A stretch of 64,000 nucleotides of DNA, from the NCBI RefSeq assembly GCF_040183065.1, contig NC_091120.1, positions 20,913,208 through 20,977,207 of the forward strand, written 5' to 3'. The position numbers and the translations under genes were made by a program. Within the stretch, counting starts at the first letter, position 1; each line of letters starts with the position of its first letter. The notes beneath the pieces were generated by a model. That model saw nothing but the letters and a program-made list of their open reading frames with translations, was not told where the DNA came from and searched no databases. Source of the DNA: Periplaneta americana (lineage: Eukaryota > Arthropoda > Insecta > Blattodea > Blattidae). This document shows positions 1 to 12,121 of the stretch, piece after piece.

Positions 1-801
1 CATGAAACAATTGTTATTGCGATTGACCTATGACAAGTTTAAATGGCAGATTTCCGGGGATCTGAAAGTCATAGACATATTATTTGGACTACAACACGGC
101 TACACCAAATTCTGTTGCTTCCTGTGCCTCTGGGATAGCAGCGCCAAAGCACTTCATTATAAAAAGAAAGATTGGCCTAAGCGTCAATCACTTGAACCAG
201 GATCTCACATTGTTATGCACGAGCAACTGGTCGAATCCAAGAACATAATTTTCCCTGCTCTTCATATAAAATTGGGCCTAGTGAAAAACTTCGTTAAGGC
301 CATGGACAAAACTGGGGAAGCATTTCTCTATTTGGGCGAGAAATTTCCACGTCTTAGTGAGGCGAAAATAAAAGAGGGGATTTTCGTGGTCCCCAGATAC
401 GGAAACTATACAAAGATGAGCATTTCAGCACCATCCTGACAGGTGATGAAAAGTTAGCTTGGGATGCCTTTGTTCAAGTGTCAACAAACTTTCTAGGAAA
501 TAAGAGGGCAGAAAACCATAAGCATCTCGTGGCAAATCTTCTGCACTGCTACAATAGACTGGGGTGCAACATGTCCTTAATGATACTTTATTACATTCTC
601 ACTTGGACTACTTCCCTGACAAATGGTGCTGTAAGCGACGAGCACGGGGAACGCTTCCACCAGCAAATTTCGGACGTGGAAATGAGATACCAGGGAAAGT
701 GGAGTGCATCAATGTTTGCCGATTACTGCTGGACACTAATAATCAGGGAATCACCAGCAGAAAACTACGAACGCCAGGCAAAGCGGTTGCGTCTTCACTG
801 A
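1..801 (+). pseudogene. Family X protein fragment (unidentified, TE-associated)
   Basis: The region translates to a conserved-looking protein in three frames. Residues up to base 439 carry LQHGYTKFCCFLCLWDS, a cysteine-rich stretch (C-C-x2-C), followed by PALHIKLGLVKNFVKAMDK and LSEAKIKEGIFV. From about 450 the frame shifts and gives FLGNKRAENHK, then AVSDEHGERFHQQ and RYQGKWSASMFADYCW. A third frame is needed near 564-620 (LLHSHLDYFPDKW). At least two to three frameshifts make it a pseudogene, and its 5' part lies outside the window. I recall this family as uncharacterised multicopy proteins of arthropods and cnidarians, with no function I can name. Related pieces lie at 51397-54187 and 62540-63050. 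Confidence 0.7.
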
Positions 802-1333
802 CCTTCCCCCGAGGGATAACACCAAGGTAAATACATGCAATAAGCTTATACATATAAGCAATAATGTATAGTTATCATAACTTCAAAACGAGAGCTAATC
901 TTGCATTTTCACTATCATTTTTGTTATCAGCACACCCGAAAACATGAAGATTAGCTATTTTCATTCCGGTTACCCAAAAAAGTAAAATTTTGTTGGCTAG
1001 TGTTATCTTAGATTGAGAGTTATATACAGTAATTACTAGACTTCGTTGAATTGCCACACGCAGTATGCAATCAAGTTGCCGATGTACGGTAGTATAGAGG
1101 AGGTGAGCGACCGCCCGGTCTCGTAGCATAAGCAGTTCATGTTAAGAGATGTGACCGGTCCAAATAGACGGAGCAGCTACAGCTAATGTATACCTATGTA
1201 GGCACTTGTTTTTGCATTACTGTGGTTGGAATAGTCAAAGCTTAACATTTGTTCAGTGCAGACAAGAATTAAATCAAACATGCTACAATGAGAGTTCCAA
1301 ATAATTGCACCTGGAACACCCTTACCCCCGCAG
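802..1333. other. No gene seen
   Basis: AT-rich spacer between the family X fragment and the family Y exon. No ORF or repeat structure was recognised. A polypyrimidine stretch and CAG at 1331-1333 could be the splice acceptor of the next exon. Confidence 0.4.
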
Positions 1334-1902
1334 CCAGTCTTGACCCGTTGGGGAACGTGGTTGGATGCTGTTCATTATTATGCAGAACATTACGGAAAAA
1401 TAATGGAGGTAATTGATGCATTGGATAGCACAGACAGTTCCGCTATTGCAGCTGTAAAATCATTGCCTTCTGAACAGCTATTGGAAGATATTCTGTTCAT
1501 TGATCCTAATTTTAAAATCGTGTCCAAAAGCATCATCCTGTTAGAATATTCTAAACTACAACTCTCAGAAGCCTTTAATATAGTGGATAAAGTATCACAA
1601 ACCGTTATCCAAAATAACAATTCACTAATTTCAGAAAAAGTGAAATGTAAGTTGTGAAACATTATTTCTAAAAATTCTGCCTATTCACAACTTTGTATTA
1701 TAAATGACAAGACATCTGAAGTTGGTGTACTAAAAAGTAGTGACTTTCCGTTCTTCAAATATGTACGTATTATATCGTGTGATTGTTGAACGTACACTTT
1801 CCCAATATAAAAACTGTTTAAGTGACCATCGTAGGAGGTTCACTTTGCAGTCGCTCAAAATGTACGTAACTCTTCACTGCAATGCACATATTCAAGAATG
1901 AT
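1334..1902 (+). pseudogene. Family Y exon: hAT transposase-like C-terminal domain, broken
   Basis: Reading starts right after a CAG acceptor with PVLTRWGTWLDAVHYYAEHYGK, a motif common in hAT-derived proteins. It runs to a TGA near 1657, continues in the same frame as NIISKNSAYSQL and SSDFPFFKYVRIISCD, then needs a one-base shift to read ERTLSQYKNCLSDHRRRF and LHCNAHIQ. The CD-x-ER-x-x-SQYK pattern is the hAT C-terminal dimerisation region. The stretch ends in GTGAGT, a good 5' splice-site match, so this looks like one former exon. The same domain, also ending in GTGAGT, is at 61440-61961. One stop and one frameshift argue for a pseudogene. Family assignment is from motif memory. Confidence 0.6.
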
Positions 1903-2600
1903 GTGAGTATCTTACATTAAATTTTAAGAGTTAATATATATCACTATAAAATAATTGTATATTTATATGTTTAGACATTTCCTACTTCAATGATCATTCA
2001 TTATATTTCTTGAATGCAGGATACAGGTTTTATTGTAACCGCAGTGTACTGCTCAGTGTTTACATCAGAGGCATACTCCATCCGTTGCACGCTCCCTTGT
2101 CATACAGTCTATACCGCGTGCGTAGTAAACCTTGCGATTCTCGTGGCAATTCCACGAAGTTTAATAATTACAAGTTATCGTTTTTTATATATTATTCGTT
2201 CATTATTTTATAGTTCTAAGGCCGTGGACGATTGGAGCACATCTTTGGTTACCACCCAGATGTACTATATGTATGTCGTTCTGGTTCACAGACACTGAGA
2301 CCTGCGCTATTATTTTTCATTCGGTAGATGTAGTCCAAGCTCACACAACTTAACAGTTTTGGAAATAACTTCCTAGCTCTGGTAATGATCACTGCCTTCA
2401 CTCATAGTAGTAATATTGATCCTAAAATGTGTACTAAATTAATTAAGAAGTGTCCACAACTGATTAACTCAAACAGTTTTAAATTTAAAAATTTATTTAA
2501 GATCTTTGCTAGTAATGAATGTTGATTTTTAAAATGTTACTTATTGTAATTTTATTCTTCATTGACTCCTCCCTTGAACATGAGATCAATCCCATTCAAA
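1903..2600. other. No gene seen
   Basis: AT-rich sequence with short ORFs only and no recognisable domain, TIR or tandem repeat. Confidence 0.4.
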
Positions 2601-2613
2601 AGAATCTATATTA

Positions 2614-2760
2614 TATCTATATATAATTTGAACTGGTAATGGAAATTACGGGAAAACGGTTGAACGACTTTTAATAAATGACCCCTCATTTTGAAGCTTG
2701 GAACCCAAAGTTTTTTTTTTTTTTTTCAGAAAAATAGTAGTTTTCAGTGAAATGTCAATT
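2614..2760 (+). mobile_element. Helitron-like 5' end fragment
   Basis: A TCTATATATAAT start is followed by an unusually GC-balanced stretch (GGAAATTACGGGAAAACGG) that resembles the 5' end of insect Helitrons. The window has two better-defined Helitrons with TC starts at 12122 and 29279. No 3' hairpin plus CTAG end was found nearby, so this is probably a truncated copy. The next 370 bases to the ATT run hold nothing recognisable. Confidence 0.35.
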
Positions 2761-3132
2761 TTCCTTCATCATTTTCCTATTTTTCAAAATCTATCTGACG
2801 TCAGATTTGAGAAATAATGGCTTTTCAGAATAAAACAAAACACAAACACACTACAATAAACAATATCACACGAAGGCTACGATCTGCAGGATTGCTGACA
2901 TACTTAGAGTTCAGATGACTCAGATTCTCTGACATCATGATGCCAATATGTCGATCTTCATTTGTGTAAATTTTTCAGAACGTTTCTGTAATATTGGTTA
3001 TTAGAAACTTCAAGACTTACTAAAAGAATTTACAGGTCAGATTCTCTAATATGTAAGTTTCGAGTACAGCTGTTTGTGTATTGGACATTGAAAACTTAAG
3101 ATTGTTTGATGACATTATTACCATTAAAATGA

Positions 3133-3145
3133 ATTATTGTTGTTG

Positions 3146-3222
<77 letters not shown>
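3133..3222. repeat. (ATT)n microsatellite
   Basis: About 90 bases of GTT then ATT/TTA trinucleotides. It translates to a poly-Tyr run that is not a real protein. Confidence 0.95.
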
Positions 3223-3507
3223 GTGAATGCCATGATGTGAGTATTGTCACTTATTATGCACATTAATGCTTTATTGATGATATGAAAGTGAAAACTTTTG
3301 CGGTTATGTAAGTAGGCATTGAGAATATCTGAAGTTAGATCTTTATTTCTATAATATTTACTGAGTGACGGCTATATAGTAGTCTATACAAAACTCACGT
3401 AAGATAACAATATTGCTATTAAAAATTAAATATTCTTTTTAGTTATTAATCAAGTGGTATGGGTCTCTTCCATATATTTAATGGCGGTGTGATGTAGATA
3501 TTTAAAG

Positions 3508-3897
3508 CTGAAAGTTAGAATTTATTAAAAAAGTTATGCTATCGATTGTTTTTACGGTTGTGAAACTTGGTCCTTTACTTAGAGAGAGGAACAGAGGTTA
3601 AGTGTGTTCGAAAATAAGATGCTTAGGAAATTATTTGAGGCTAAGAGGGATGAAGTTATAGGAGAATGGAGAAAGTTACTACATAACTACAAGCATTGTA
3701 TTCTTCACCTAACATAATTAGGAATATAAAATCCAGACGTTTGAGATAGCAGCGCATGTAGCACGTAGATGGGAGGATAATATTAAAATAGATTTGAGTG
3801 AGGTGGAATATGAGGGTAGAGACTGAATTAATCTTGCTCAGGGTAGGGACCGATAGTGGGCTTATATGAGGGTGGCAATGAACTTCCGGGTTGCTTA
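3508..3897 (+). mobile_element. LINE family A 3' fragment (decayed)
   Basis: This matches the C-terminal part of LINE A seen more cleanly at 44765-45426, with recognisable peptides for REEQRL-x-VFENK and AKRDEV. It is full of indels and ends near GGGTTGCTTAAAAG, like the 3' end of other A copies. It is an old 5'-truncated retroposon. The bases from 3230 to 3500 show nothing recognisable. Confidence 0.7.
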
Positions 3898-4538
3898 AAA
3901 GACATTTGTAAGTGATATAGATATTTATATGTGTGATTCTCTTCAGTATTGTCTGGAGGAAAAGCAAAAATTATAATGCCTACGGAAAGACCAAAAGGTA
4001 TTACTTACTGATAAAATAAGAGGCCTACAAAATATTGTAGTGTCCCGATCACTTTAGCAAGATCTCTTAGCAGGATAAAATGAATCTACCCTCTACATTT
4101 CAAGGTAGTTTACGAAACATGCAGCAGCTATACCAAGTCGCTATGTCTATTGCTGGAAAGCACGGCAAACATGATAACTCTCACCTACAATCCGCAATGA
4201 CCTGAAATAGCTACTGCTTCACTCACACATGAAAAATGACTGATCGTCCTGACATTGTTACTTGCGTTTTCGCATTGAAACTCATGAACTGAAGATGTAT
4301 AGGTCCAATAAAAAGTATTTAGCATAAAGAAAACCATTCAGAGAAGTAGGTTTCATTATTATGGGAGCAAATAACTTCCAAAAATGTCTGGTATTCTTCA
4401 GTGGAAATAAATTTGATAATTTTAATTTGAACTTCTAATGAACTTAGTTTGCAGCATTTGCTGCACAAACCACTAGTATTTGCATATTTTACAATTTTCC
4501 TTCCATATTTCTTCGTATGTTTTGGTATCAATTAAATA

Positions 4539-4540
<2 letters not shown>
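3898..4540. other. No gene seen
   Basis: AT-rich spacer without recognisable coding, TIRs or tandem repeats, ending in an ATT microsatellite at about 4540-4600. Confidence 0.4.
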
Positions 4541-4595
<55 letters not shown>

Positions 4596-4605
4596 TACTA
4601 CTATT

Positions 4606-5812
4606 TACTTACTTACTGGCTTTTAAGGAAACCGGAGGTTCATTGCCGCCCTCACATCAGCCCGCCATTGGTCCCAATCCTGAGCAAGATTAATCCAGTC
4701 TCTACCATCATATCCCACCTCCCTCAAATCCATTTTAATATTATCTTCCCATCTACGTCTCGGCCTCCCCAAAGGTCTTTTTGCCTCCGGCCTCTCAACT
4801 AACACTCTATATGCATTTCTGGATTCGCCCATACGTGCTACATGCCCTGCTCATCTCAAACGTCTGGATTTTATGTTCCTAATTATGTCAGGTGAAGAAT
4901 ACAATGCGTGCAGCTCTGCGTTGTGTAACTTTCTCCATTCTCCTGTAACTTCATCCCTCTTAGCCCCAAATATTTCCCTAAGAACCTTATTCTCAAATAC
5001 CCTTAATCTCTGTTCCTCTCTCGAAGTGAGAGTCCAAGTTTCACAACCATACAGAACAACCGGTAATATAACTGTTTTATAAATTCTAACTTTCAGATCT
5101 TTTGACAGAAGACTAGATGACAAAATCTTCTCAAACGAATAATAACACGCATTTCCCATATTTATTCTGCGTTTAATTTCCTCCCGAGTGCCATTTATAT
5201 TTGTTTCTGTTGCTCCAAGATATTTGAATTTTTCCACCTCTTCGAAAGAAAATCTCCAATTTTTATAGTTCCATTTCGTACAATATTCTGGTCACAAAAC
5301 ATAATCATATACTTAGTCTTTTCGGGATTTACTTCCAACCCTATCGCTTTACTTGCTTCAACTAAAATTTCCGCGTTTTCCCTAATCGTTTGTGGATTTT
5401 CTCCTAGCATATTCACGTCATCCGCATAGACAAGAAGCTGATGTAACCCATTCAACTCCAAACCCTGTCTATTATCCTGAACTTTCCTAATGGTATATTC
5501 TAGAGCGAAGTTAAAAAGTAAAGGTGATAGTGCATCTCCCTGCTTTAGGCCGCAGTGAATTGGAAAAGCATCAGATAGAAAGTGGCCTATACGGACTCTG
5601 CTGTAAGTTTCATTAAGACACATTTTAATTAATCGAACTAGTTTATTGGGAATACCAAATTTAATAAGAATATTATATAATACTTCTCTCTTAACCGAGT
5701 CATACGCCTTTTTGAAATCTATGAATAACTGATGTACTGTACCCTTATACTCCCATTTTTTCTCCAATATCTGTCGAATACAAAAAAATATGATCAATAG
5801 TCGATCTATTAC
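4606..5812 (-). mobile_element. LINE family A, reverse transcriptase and 3' part
   Basis: A minus-strand non-LTR retrotransposon truncated at its 5' side. In reading order it shows the palm of a reverse transcriptase ([19 protein letters not shown], then [18 protein letters not shown], then the catalytic [13 protein letters not shown] at about 5420). Next come [11 protein letters not shown] and the C-terminal tail with YGCETWTL and a GRPRRRWEDNIKMDL motif. A frameshift near 5200-5240 and a stop near 4850 break it into three pieces. The 3' tail is TAAG/TTAC tetranucleotides, as in other A copies. YADD is intact, but no endonuclease is present. The clade was not assigned. Confidence 0.88.
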
Positions 5813-6562
5813 GCCTAAAATATTATTACTATTATTAGTAAAAATATAGTATTAATAAAAATCAACGTAATGTTAATGAGTGTATATTTCAAAATATTAA
5901 TATACCGGTACCGTCCCACTGTCGGTACGGAGCGTTTAATTTACATTAATATATGTTCATCAAATCCTACTTAATCTTGTCGCAACAGTGGCGTTATCTA
6001 TCGGTAAGGTTCAGAACGAGGGAGACAGAGAGAGAGAAAAAGACCCAATTTTTTTATGTTGGCGACATTTTGTACTTGGTTGTATTTGGTTATCATCGTA
6101 ATGGCACGGGTGGAAGCTGCGGTACTTCTTTCTCCAGTTTAGCGGGTTTCCTTGAGGAACATGTTACTTCTGGGTTATTGTCAACAAACGAACACTCACA
6201 TAATGCTGGCACACATGTTAAACACTGATGATTGACTTGAACTCATGTTGAAATTTAGCGACTAGGGTTATGAAGACTGTAACGCGATCTTTCTACGTTA
6301 TTAACGACGAACGAACACTCACACCATAGCACACATCATAGTAAAAAGCTGAAACCTGAATTTAACATGTTTTATTAAAATTTTAATAACTGGGACTAAA
6401 AAGAGAATGAGGAACACGTTCTTTCTAGACTATCATTGTCTTCTGGTCTTTATCCACGGGCCTAAACGAACATTCACGCCATTAAAAAGTGCTTTGCTAA
6501 CAGCTGTTGATTGACTTTTACTTATATTAAAACTACACAGGCTACCAAGCTATAAAGAGAAT
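5813..6562. other. Degenerate long repeats leading into the 53-bp array
   Basis: From about 6170 the phrase GAACACTCACA recurs (near 6188, 6310 and 6467), each followed within 100-150 bases by a GAGGAACACGTTCTT-like segment (6408, 6563). The 53-bp minisatellite therefore seems to have expanded from one segment of an older, longer repeat. The same phrases reappear on the far side at 10728-10830. No gene seen. Confidence 0.5.
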
Positions 6563-9500
6563 GAGGAACACGTTCTTCCTGCATTATTATAAGAGAACAG
6601 CACTATACAGACAGTGAGGAACACGTTCTTCCTGCATTATTATAAGAGAACAGCACTATAAAGACAGTGAGGAACACGTTCTTCCTGCATTATTATAAGA
6701 GAACAGCACTATACAGACAGTGAGGAACACGTTCTTCCTGCATTATTATAAGAGAACAGCACTATAAAGACAGTGAGGAACACGTTCTTCCTGCATTATT
6801 ATAAGAGAACAGCACTATACAGACAGTGAGGAACACGTTCTTCCTGCATTATTATAAGAGAACAGCACTATACAGACAGTGAGGAACACGTTCTTCCTGC
6901 ATTATTATAAGAGAACAGCACTATACAGACAGTGAGGAACACGTTCTTCCTGCATTATTATAAGAGAACAGCACTATAAAGACAGTGAGGAACACGTTCT
7001 TCCTGCATTATTATAAGAGAACAGCACTATAAAGACAGTGAGGAACACGTTCTTCCTGCATTATTATAAGAGAACAGCACTATACAGACAGTGAGGAACA
7101 CGTTCTTCCTGCATTATTATAAGAGAACAGCACTATAAAGACAGCGAGGAACACGTTCTTCCTGCATTATTATAAGAGAACAGCACTATACAGACAGTGA
7201 GGAACACGTTCTTCCTGCATTATTATAAGAGAACAGCACTATAATGACAGTGAGGAACACATTCTTCCTGCATTAGTATAAGAGAACGGCACTATAAAGA
7301 TATTGAGGAACACGTTCTTCCTGCATTAGTATAAGAGAACGGCACTATAAAGATATTGAGGAACACGTTCTTCCTGCATTAGTATAAGAGAACGGCACTA
7401 TAAAGATATTGAGGAACACGTTCTTCCTGCATTAGTATAAGAGAACGGCACTATAAAGATAATGAGGAACACATTCTTCCTGCATTAGTATAAGAGAACG
7501 GCACTATAAAGATATTGAGGAACACGTTCTTCCTGCATTAGTATAAGAGAACGGCACTATAAAGATATTGAGGAACACGTTCTTCCTGCATTAGTATAAG
7601 AGAACGGCGCTATAAAGATAATGAGGAACACATTCTTCCTGCATTAGTATAAGAGAACGGCACTATAAAGATAATGAGGAACACATTCTTCCTGCATTAT
7701 TATAAGAGAACAGCACTATAAAGACGGTGAGGAACACGTTCTTCCTGAATTAGTATAAGAGAACAGCACTATAAAGATAATGAGGAACACTTTCTTCCTG
7801 CATTAGTATAAGAGAACGGCACTATAAAGATAATGAGGAACACGTTCTTCCTGCATTAGTATAAGAGAACGGCACTATAAAGACAGTGAGGAACACGTTC
7901 TTCCTGCATTATTATAAGAGAACAGCACTATAAAGACGGTGAGGAACAAGTTCTTCCTGAATTAGTATAAGAGAACAGCACTATAAAGATAATGAGGAAC
8001 ACATTCTTCCTGCATTAGTATAAGAGAACAGCACTATAAAGATAATGAGGAACACATTCTTCCTGCATTAGTATAAGAGAACGGCACTATAAAGATAATG
8101 AGGAACACATTCTTCCTGCATTAGTATAAGAGAACAGCACTATAAAGATAATGAGGAACACATTCTTCCTGCATTAGTATAAGAGAACGGCACTATAAAG
8201 ATAATGAGGAACACATTCTTCCTGCATTAGTATAAGAGAACGGTACTATAAAGATAATGAGGAACACATTCTTCCTGCATTAGTATAAGAGAACAGCACT
8301 ATAAAGATAATGAGGAACACATTCTTCCTGCATTAGTATAAGAGAACGGCACTATAAAGATAATGAGGAACACATTCTTCCTGCATTAGTATAAGAGAAC
8401 GGCACTATAAAGATAATGAGGAACACGTTCTTCCTGCATTATTATAAGAGAACAGCACTATAAAGACGGTGAGGAACACGTTCTTCCTGAATTAGTATAA
8501 GAGAACAGCACTATAAAGATAATGAGGAACACGTTCTTCCTGCATTATTATAAGAGAACAGCACTATAAAGACGGTGAGGAACACTTTCTTCCTGCATTA
8601 GTATAAGAGAACGGCACTATAAAGATAATGAGGAACACATTCTTCCTGCATTAGTATAAGAGAACGGCACTATAAAGATAATGAGGAACACATTCTTCCT
8701 GCATTAGTATAAGAGAACGGCACTATAAAGATGATGAGGAACACATTCTTCCTGCATTAGTATAAGAGAACGGCACTATAAAGATAATGAGGAACACATT
8801 CTTCCTGCATTAGTATAAGAGAACGGCACTATAAAGATAATGAGGAACACATTCTTCCTGCATTAGTATAAGAGAACGGCACTATAAAGATAATGAGGAA
8901 CACATTCTTCCTGCATTAGTATAAGAGAACGGCACTACAAAGATAATGAGGAACACATTCTTCCTGCATTAGTATAAGAGAACGGCACTATAAAGATAAT
9001 GAGGAACACATTCTTCCTGCATTAGTATAAGAGAACGGCACTATAAAGATAATGAGGAACACATTCTTCCTGCATTAGTATAAGAGAACGGCACTATAAA
9101 GATAATGAGGAACACATTCTTCCTGCATTAGTATAAGAGAACGGTACTATAAAGATAATGAGGAACACATTCTTCCTGCATTAGTATAAGAGAACAGCAC
9201 TATAAAGATAATGAGGAACACATTCTTCCTGCATTAGTATAAGAGAACAGCACTATAAAGATAATGAGGAACACATTCTTCCTGCATTAGTATAAGAGAA
9301 CAGCACTATAAAGATAATGAGGAACACATTCTTCCTGCATTAGTATAAGAGAACGGCACTATAAAGATAATGAGGAACACATTCTTCCTGCATTAGTATA
9401 AGAGAACGGCACTATAAAGATAATGAGGAACACATTCTTCCTGCATTAGTATAAGAGAACGGTACTATAAAGATAATGAGGAACACATTCTTCCTGCATT

Positions 9501-10730
9501 AGTATAAGAGAACAGCACTATAAAGATAATGAGGAACACATTCTTCCTGCATTAGTATAAGAGAACGGCACTATAAAGATAATGAGGAACACATTCTTCC
9601 TGCATTAGTATAAGAGAACGGCACTATAAAGATAATGAGGAACACATTCTTCCTGCATTAGTATAAGAGAACGGCACTACAAAGATAATGAGGAACACAT
9701 TCTTCCTGCATTAGTATAAGAGAACGGCACTATAAAGATATTGAGGAACACATTCTTCCTGCATTAGTATAAGAGAACGGTACTATAAAGATAATGAGGA
9801 ACACATTCTTCCTGCATTAGTATAAGAGAACGGCACTATAAAGATAATGAGGAACACATTCTTCCTGCATTAGTATAAGAGAACGGCACTATAAAGATAA
9901 TGAGGAACACATTCTTCCTGCATTAGTATAAGAGAACAGCACTATAAAGATAATGAGGAACACATTCTTCCTGCATTAGTATAAGAGAACGGCACTATAA
10001 AGATAATGAGGAACACATTCTTCCTGCATTAGTATAAGAGAACGGCACTACAAAGATAATGAGGAACACATTCTTCCTGCATTAGTATAAGAGAACGGCA
10101 CTATAAAGATATTGAGGAACACATTCTTCCTGCATTAGTATAAGAGAACGGTACTATAAAGATAATGAGGAACACATTCTTCCTGCATTAGTATAAGAGA
10201 ACGGCACTATAAAGATAATGAGGAACACATTCTTCCTGCATTAGTATAAGAGAACGGCACTATAAAGATAATGAGGAACACATTCTTCCTGCATTAGTAT
10301 AAGAGAACGGCACTATAAAGATAATGAGGAACACATTCTTCCTGCATTAGTATAAGAGAACGGCACTATAAAGATAATGAGGAACACATTCTTCCTGCAT
10401 TAGTATAAGAGAACGGCACTATAAAGATAATGAGGAACACATTCTTCCTGCATTAGTATAAGAGAACGGCACTATAAAGATATTGAGGAACACATTCTTC
10501 CTGCATTAGCATAAGAGAACAGCACTATACAGACAGTGAGGAACATGTTTTTCCTTCATTGTTATAAGAGCAGCACTATAAAGACGGTGAGGAACACGTT
10601 CTTCCTCCATTATTATAAGAACAGCATTATACAGACAGTGAGGAACATGTTTTTCCTCCATTATTATAAGAGCAGCACTATAAAGACGGTGAGGAACACG
10701 TTCTTCCTGAATTATTATAAGATAAACACT
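6563..10730. repeat. 53-bp minisatellite, about 78 copies
   Basis: Head-to-tail units begin GAGGAACACGTTCTTCCTGC and end in CACTATAAAGACAGT or a variant. Successive starts at 6563 and 6616 give the 53-bp period. Two subfamilies are visible: an early one with ATTATTATAAGAGAACAG and CAGACAGT (about 6563-7240), and a later one with ATTAGTATAAGAGAACGG and AAGATAATG, with mosaics between them. The last few units (10535-10730) are shorter and more diverged. The array is largely closed in all frames. Confidence 0.97.
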
Positions 10731-11996
10731 CACTGGCACACATCATATTGAACCACTCATGACTAACTTTTATTAACATTGCACAGTGGGGAAGATAACT
10801 GGATTATTGTCGATAAACGAACATTTTCATAGGCCTACTAGTGACACGTCTGCGTATGAAATGTCATTCCTAATAATACAGCATAAGTCAAAGTGAAAAA
10901 GATACTGAATCACCTGATTCACTTTGATTCTTACGAAAACTGTACTCAGTAAGGCTGCAAGATCGTGAGCTAGACGTGTCTCCTGACACGCAAACGCTCA
11001 CAAGCCGCCACACACATTATTTCCGCAAGTTGAATACGTTGATAGACGATAATAGAATGTGGATTTAAAAAATCTTATCTCCGAACAGTCTGCTAGTCAA
11101 GAATAACGTACACACGCGAATCCATTCCAGACAACACCGCACCCCGTATAATTAAGGAGGCTCCACCGCTCGTAATGCGGTCACAGTGAAATACGCTAAC
11201 CCGGGGGTATGGGAGACCTGCATATCGATAAGATCGCCCAGGAAACTTTTTGTTGGCAAAATAAACTTGTTAACAGACGTTAGTTTTCAAAACAAATGAC
11301 TCCTGAAATATAATTTAAAAAATGATGCTCATTTTTTGACGATAAGCAAATGGCAGACGACGTCAGCTTAATAAATTAATGTGCCCACGTATGTCTAGGG
11401 CTGCCATCTGGTGGGAAGGGGGTAATATGGTCAGCCACGAAGGGTACGACCGTTCGGACCACTAATTAGAGTAATTAATGGGCGAGTGACTGCGCACGCG
11501 TGAGGACGAGGGTTAACACCTGATGGTCGACTGCCTGGTACAATCGTAAACTTAATAAAATTAACACTACGGGACAAACAATCCCCACGCTGCATCATTT
11601 GCATATGCATGTCCTTTTTATTAATAAATTAATTTATTAAAAAATTAACCCTATTGCTAATCTATCCGTTACATGTGTCTCTGTTAATGACACATAAATT
11701 TATGCATTCAATTTTAATTTTAATTTCACTAATGGCCTGTGTCAGTTGCGAGGTTCACTTGAGCCGAAGTGCAGTAATGAACCCAGAGCTGCACTCCGGT
11801 GTTAGCAGATTACTGAGGCTTAGTGTGCTGCGCTACGAGGTTCGAACCTTCTCCCTCGAAAAATACATTGCGCTGCGGATTTTAATGCGTATCGAGCTAG
11901 GGGAGAACAGACAAACAAATGAAATAAAATGTTGAATGGGATAAAATATGAATATTGAAAAAAGATAAACCAAATACCCGATACTTAATATAATTA
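10731..11996. other. No gene seen
   Basis: Diverged flank of the 53-bp array up to about 10870, then apparently single-copy sequence. A 93-codon ORF at 11654-11935 has a hydrophobic start but no recognisable domain. I do not call it a gene. Confidence 0.4.
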
Positions 11997-12121
11997 TATT
12001 AAATAACAGAGACAATAATATGCTGCAAATATATAAAATAGGCTACAGAAAACTACTACGATGAATGCCCACAAAAAGCGGGGTGGATCTCGCAGCTCAT
12101 ATTAGATTGTATTGTGCATTA
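11997..12121. repeat. 125-bp direct repeat, left copy
   Basis: This segment, from TATTAAATAACAGAG to GTGCATTA, recurs at 13587-13711 with about 12 differences at a constant offset of 1590. The two copies lie immediately outside the Helitron ends at 12122 and 13586. Confidence 0.85.

Noticed and set aside
3081..3266. Poly-tyrosine protein
   Set aside because: Translation of an ATT microsatellite.
6563..10730. CRISPR array
   Set aside because: Units are directly contiguous at 53 bp with no unique spacers and no cas genes; the sequence is eukaryotic.
11654..11935. Secreted 93-residue protein
   Set aside because: A hydrophobic start is visible, but the rest has no domain and reads across a GGTTCGAACC repeat-like motif; there is no supporting splice or promoter signal.
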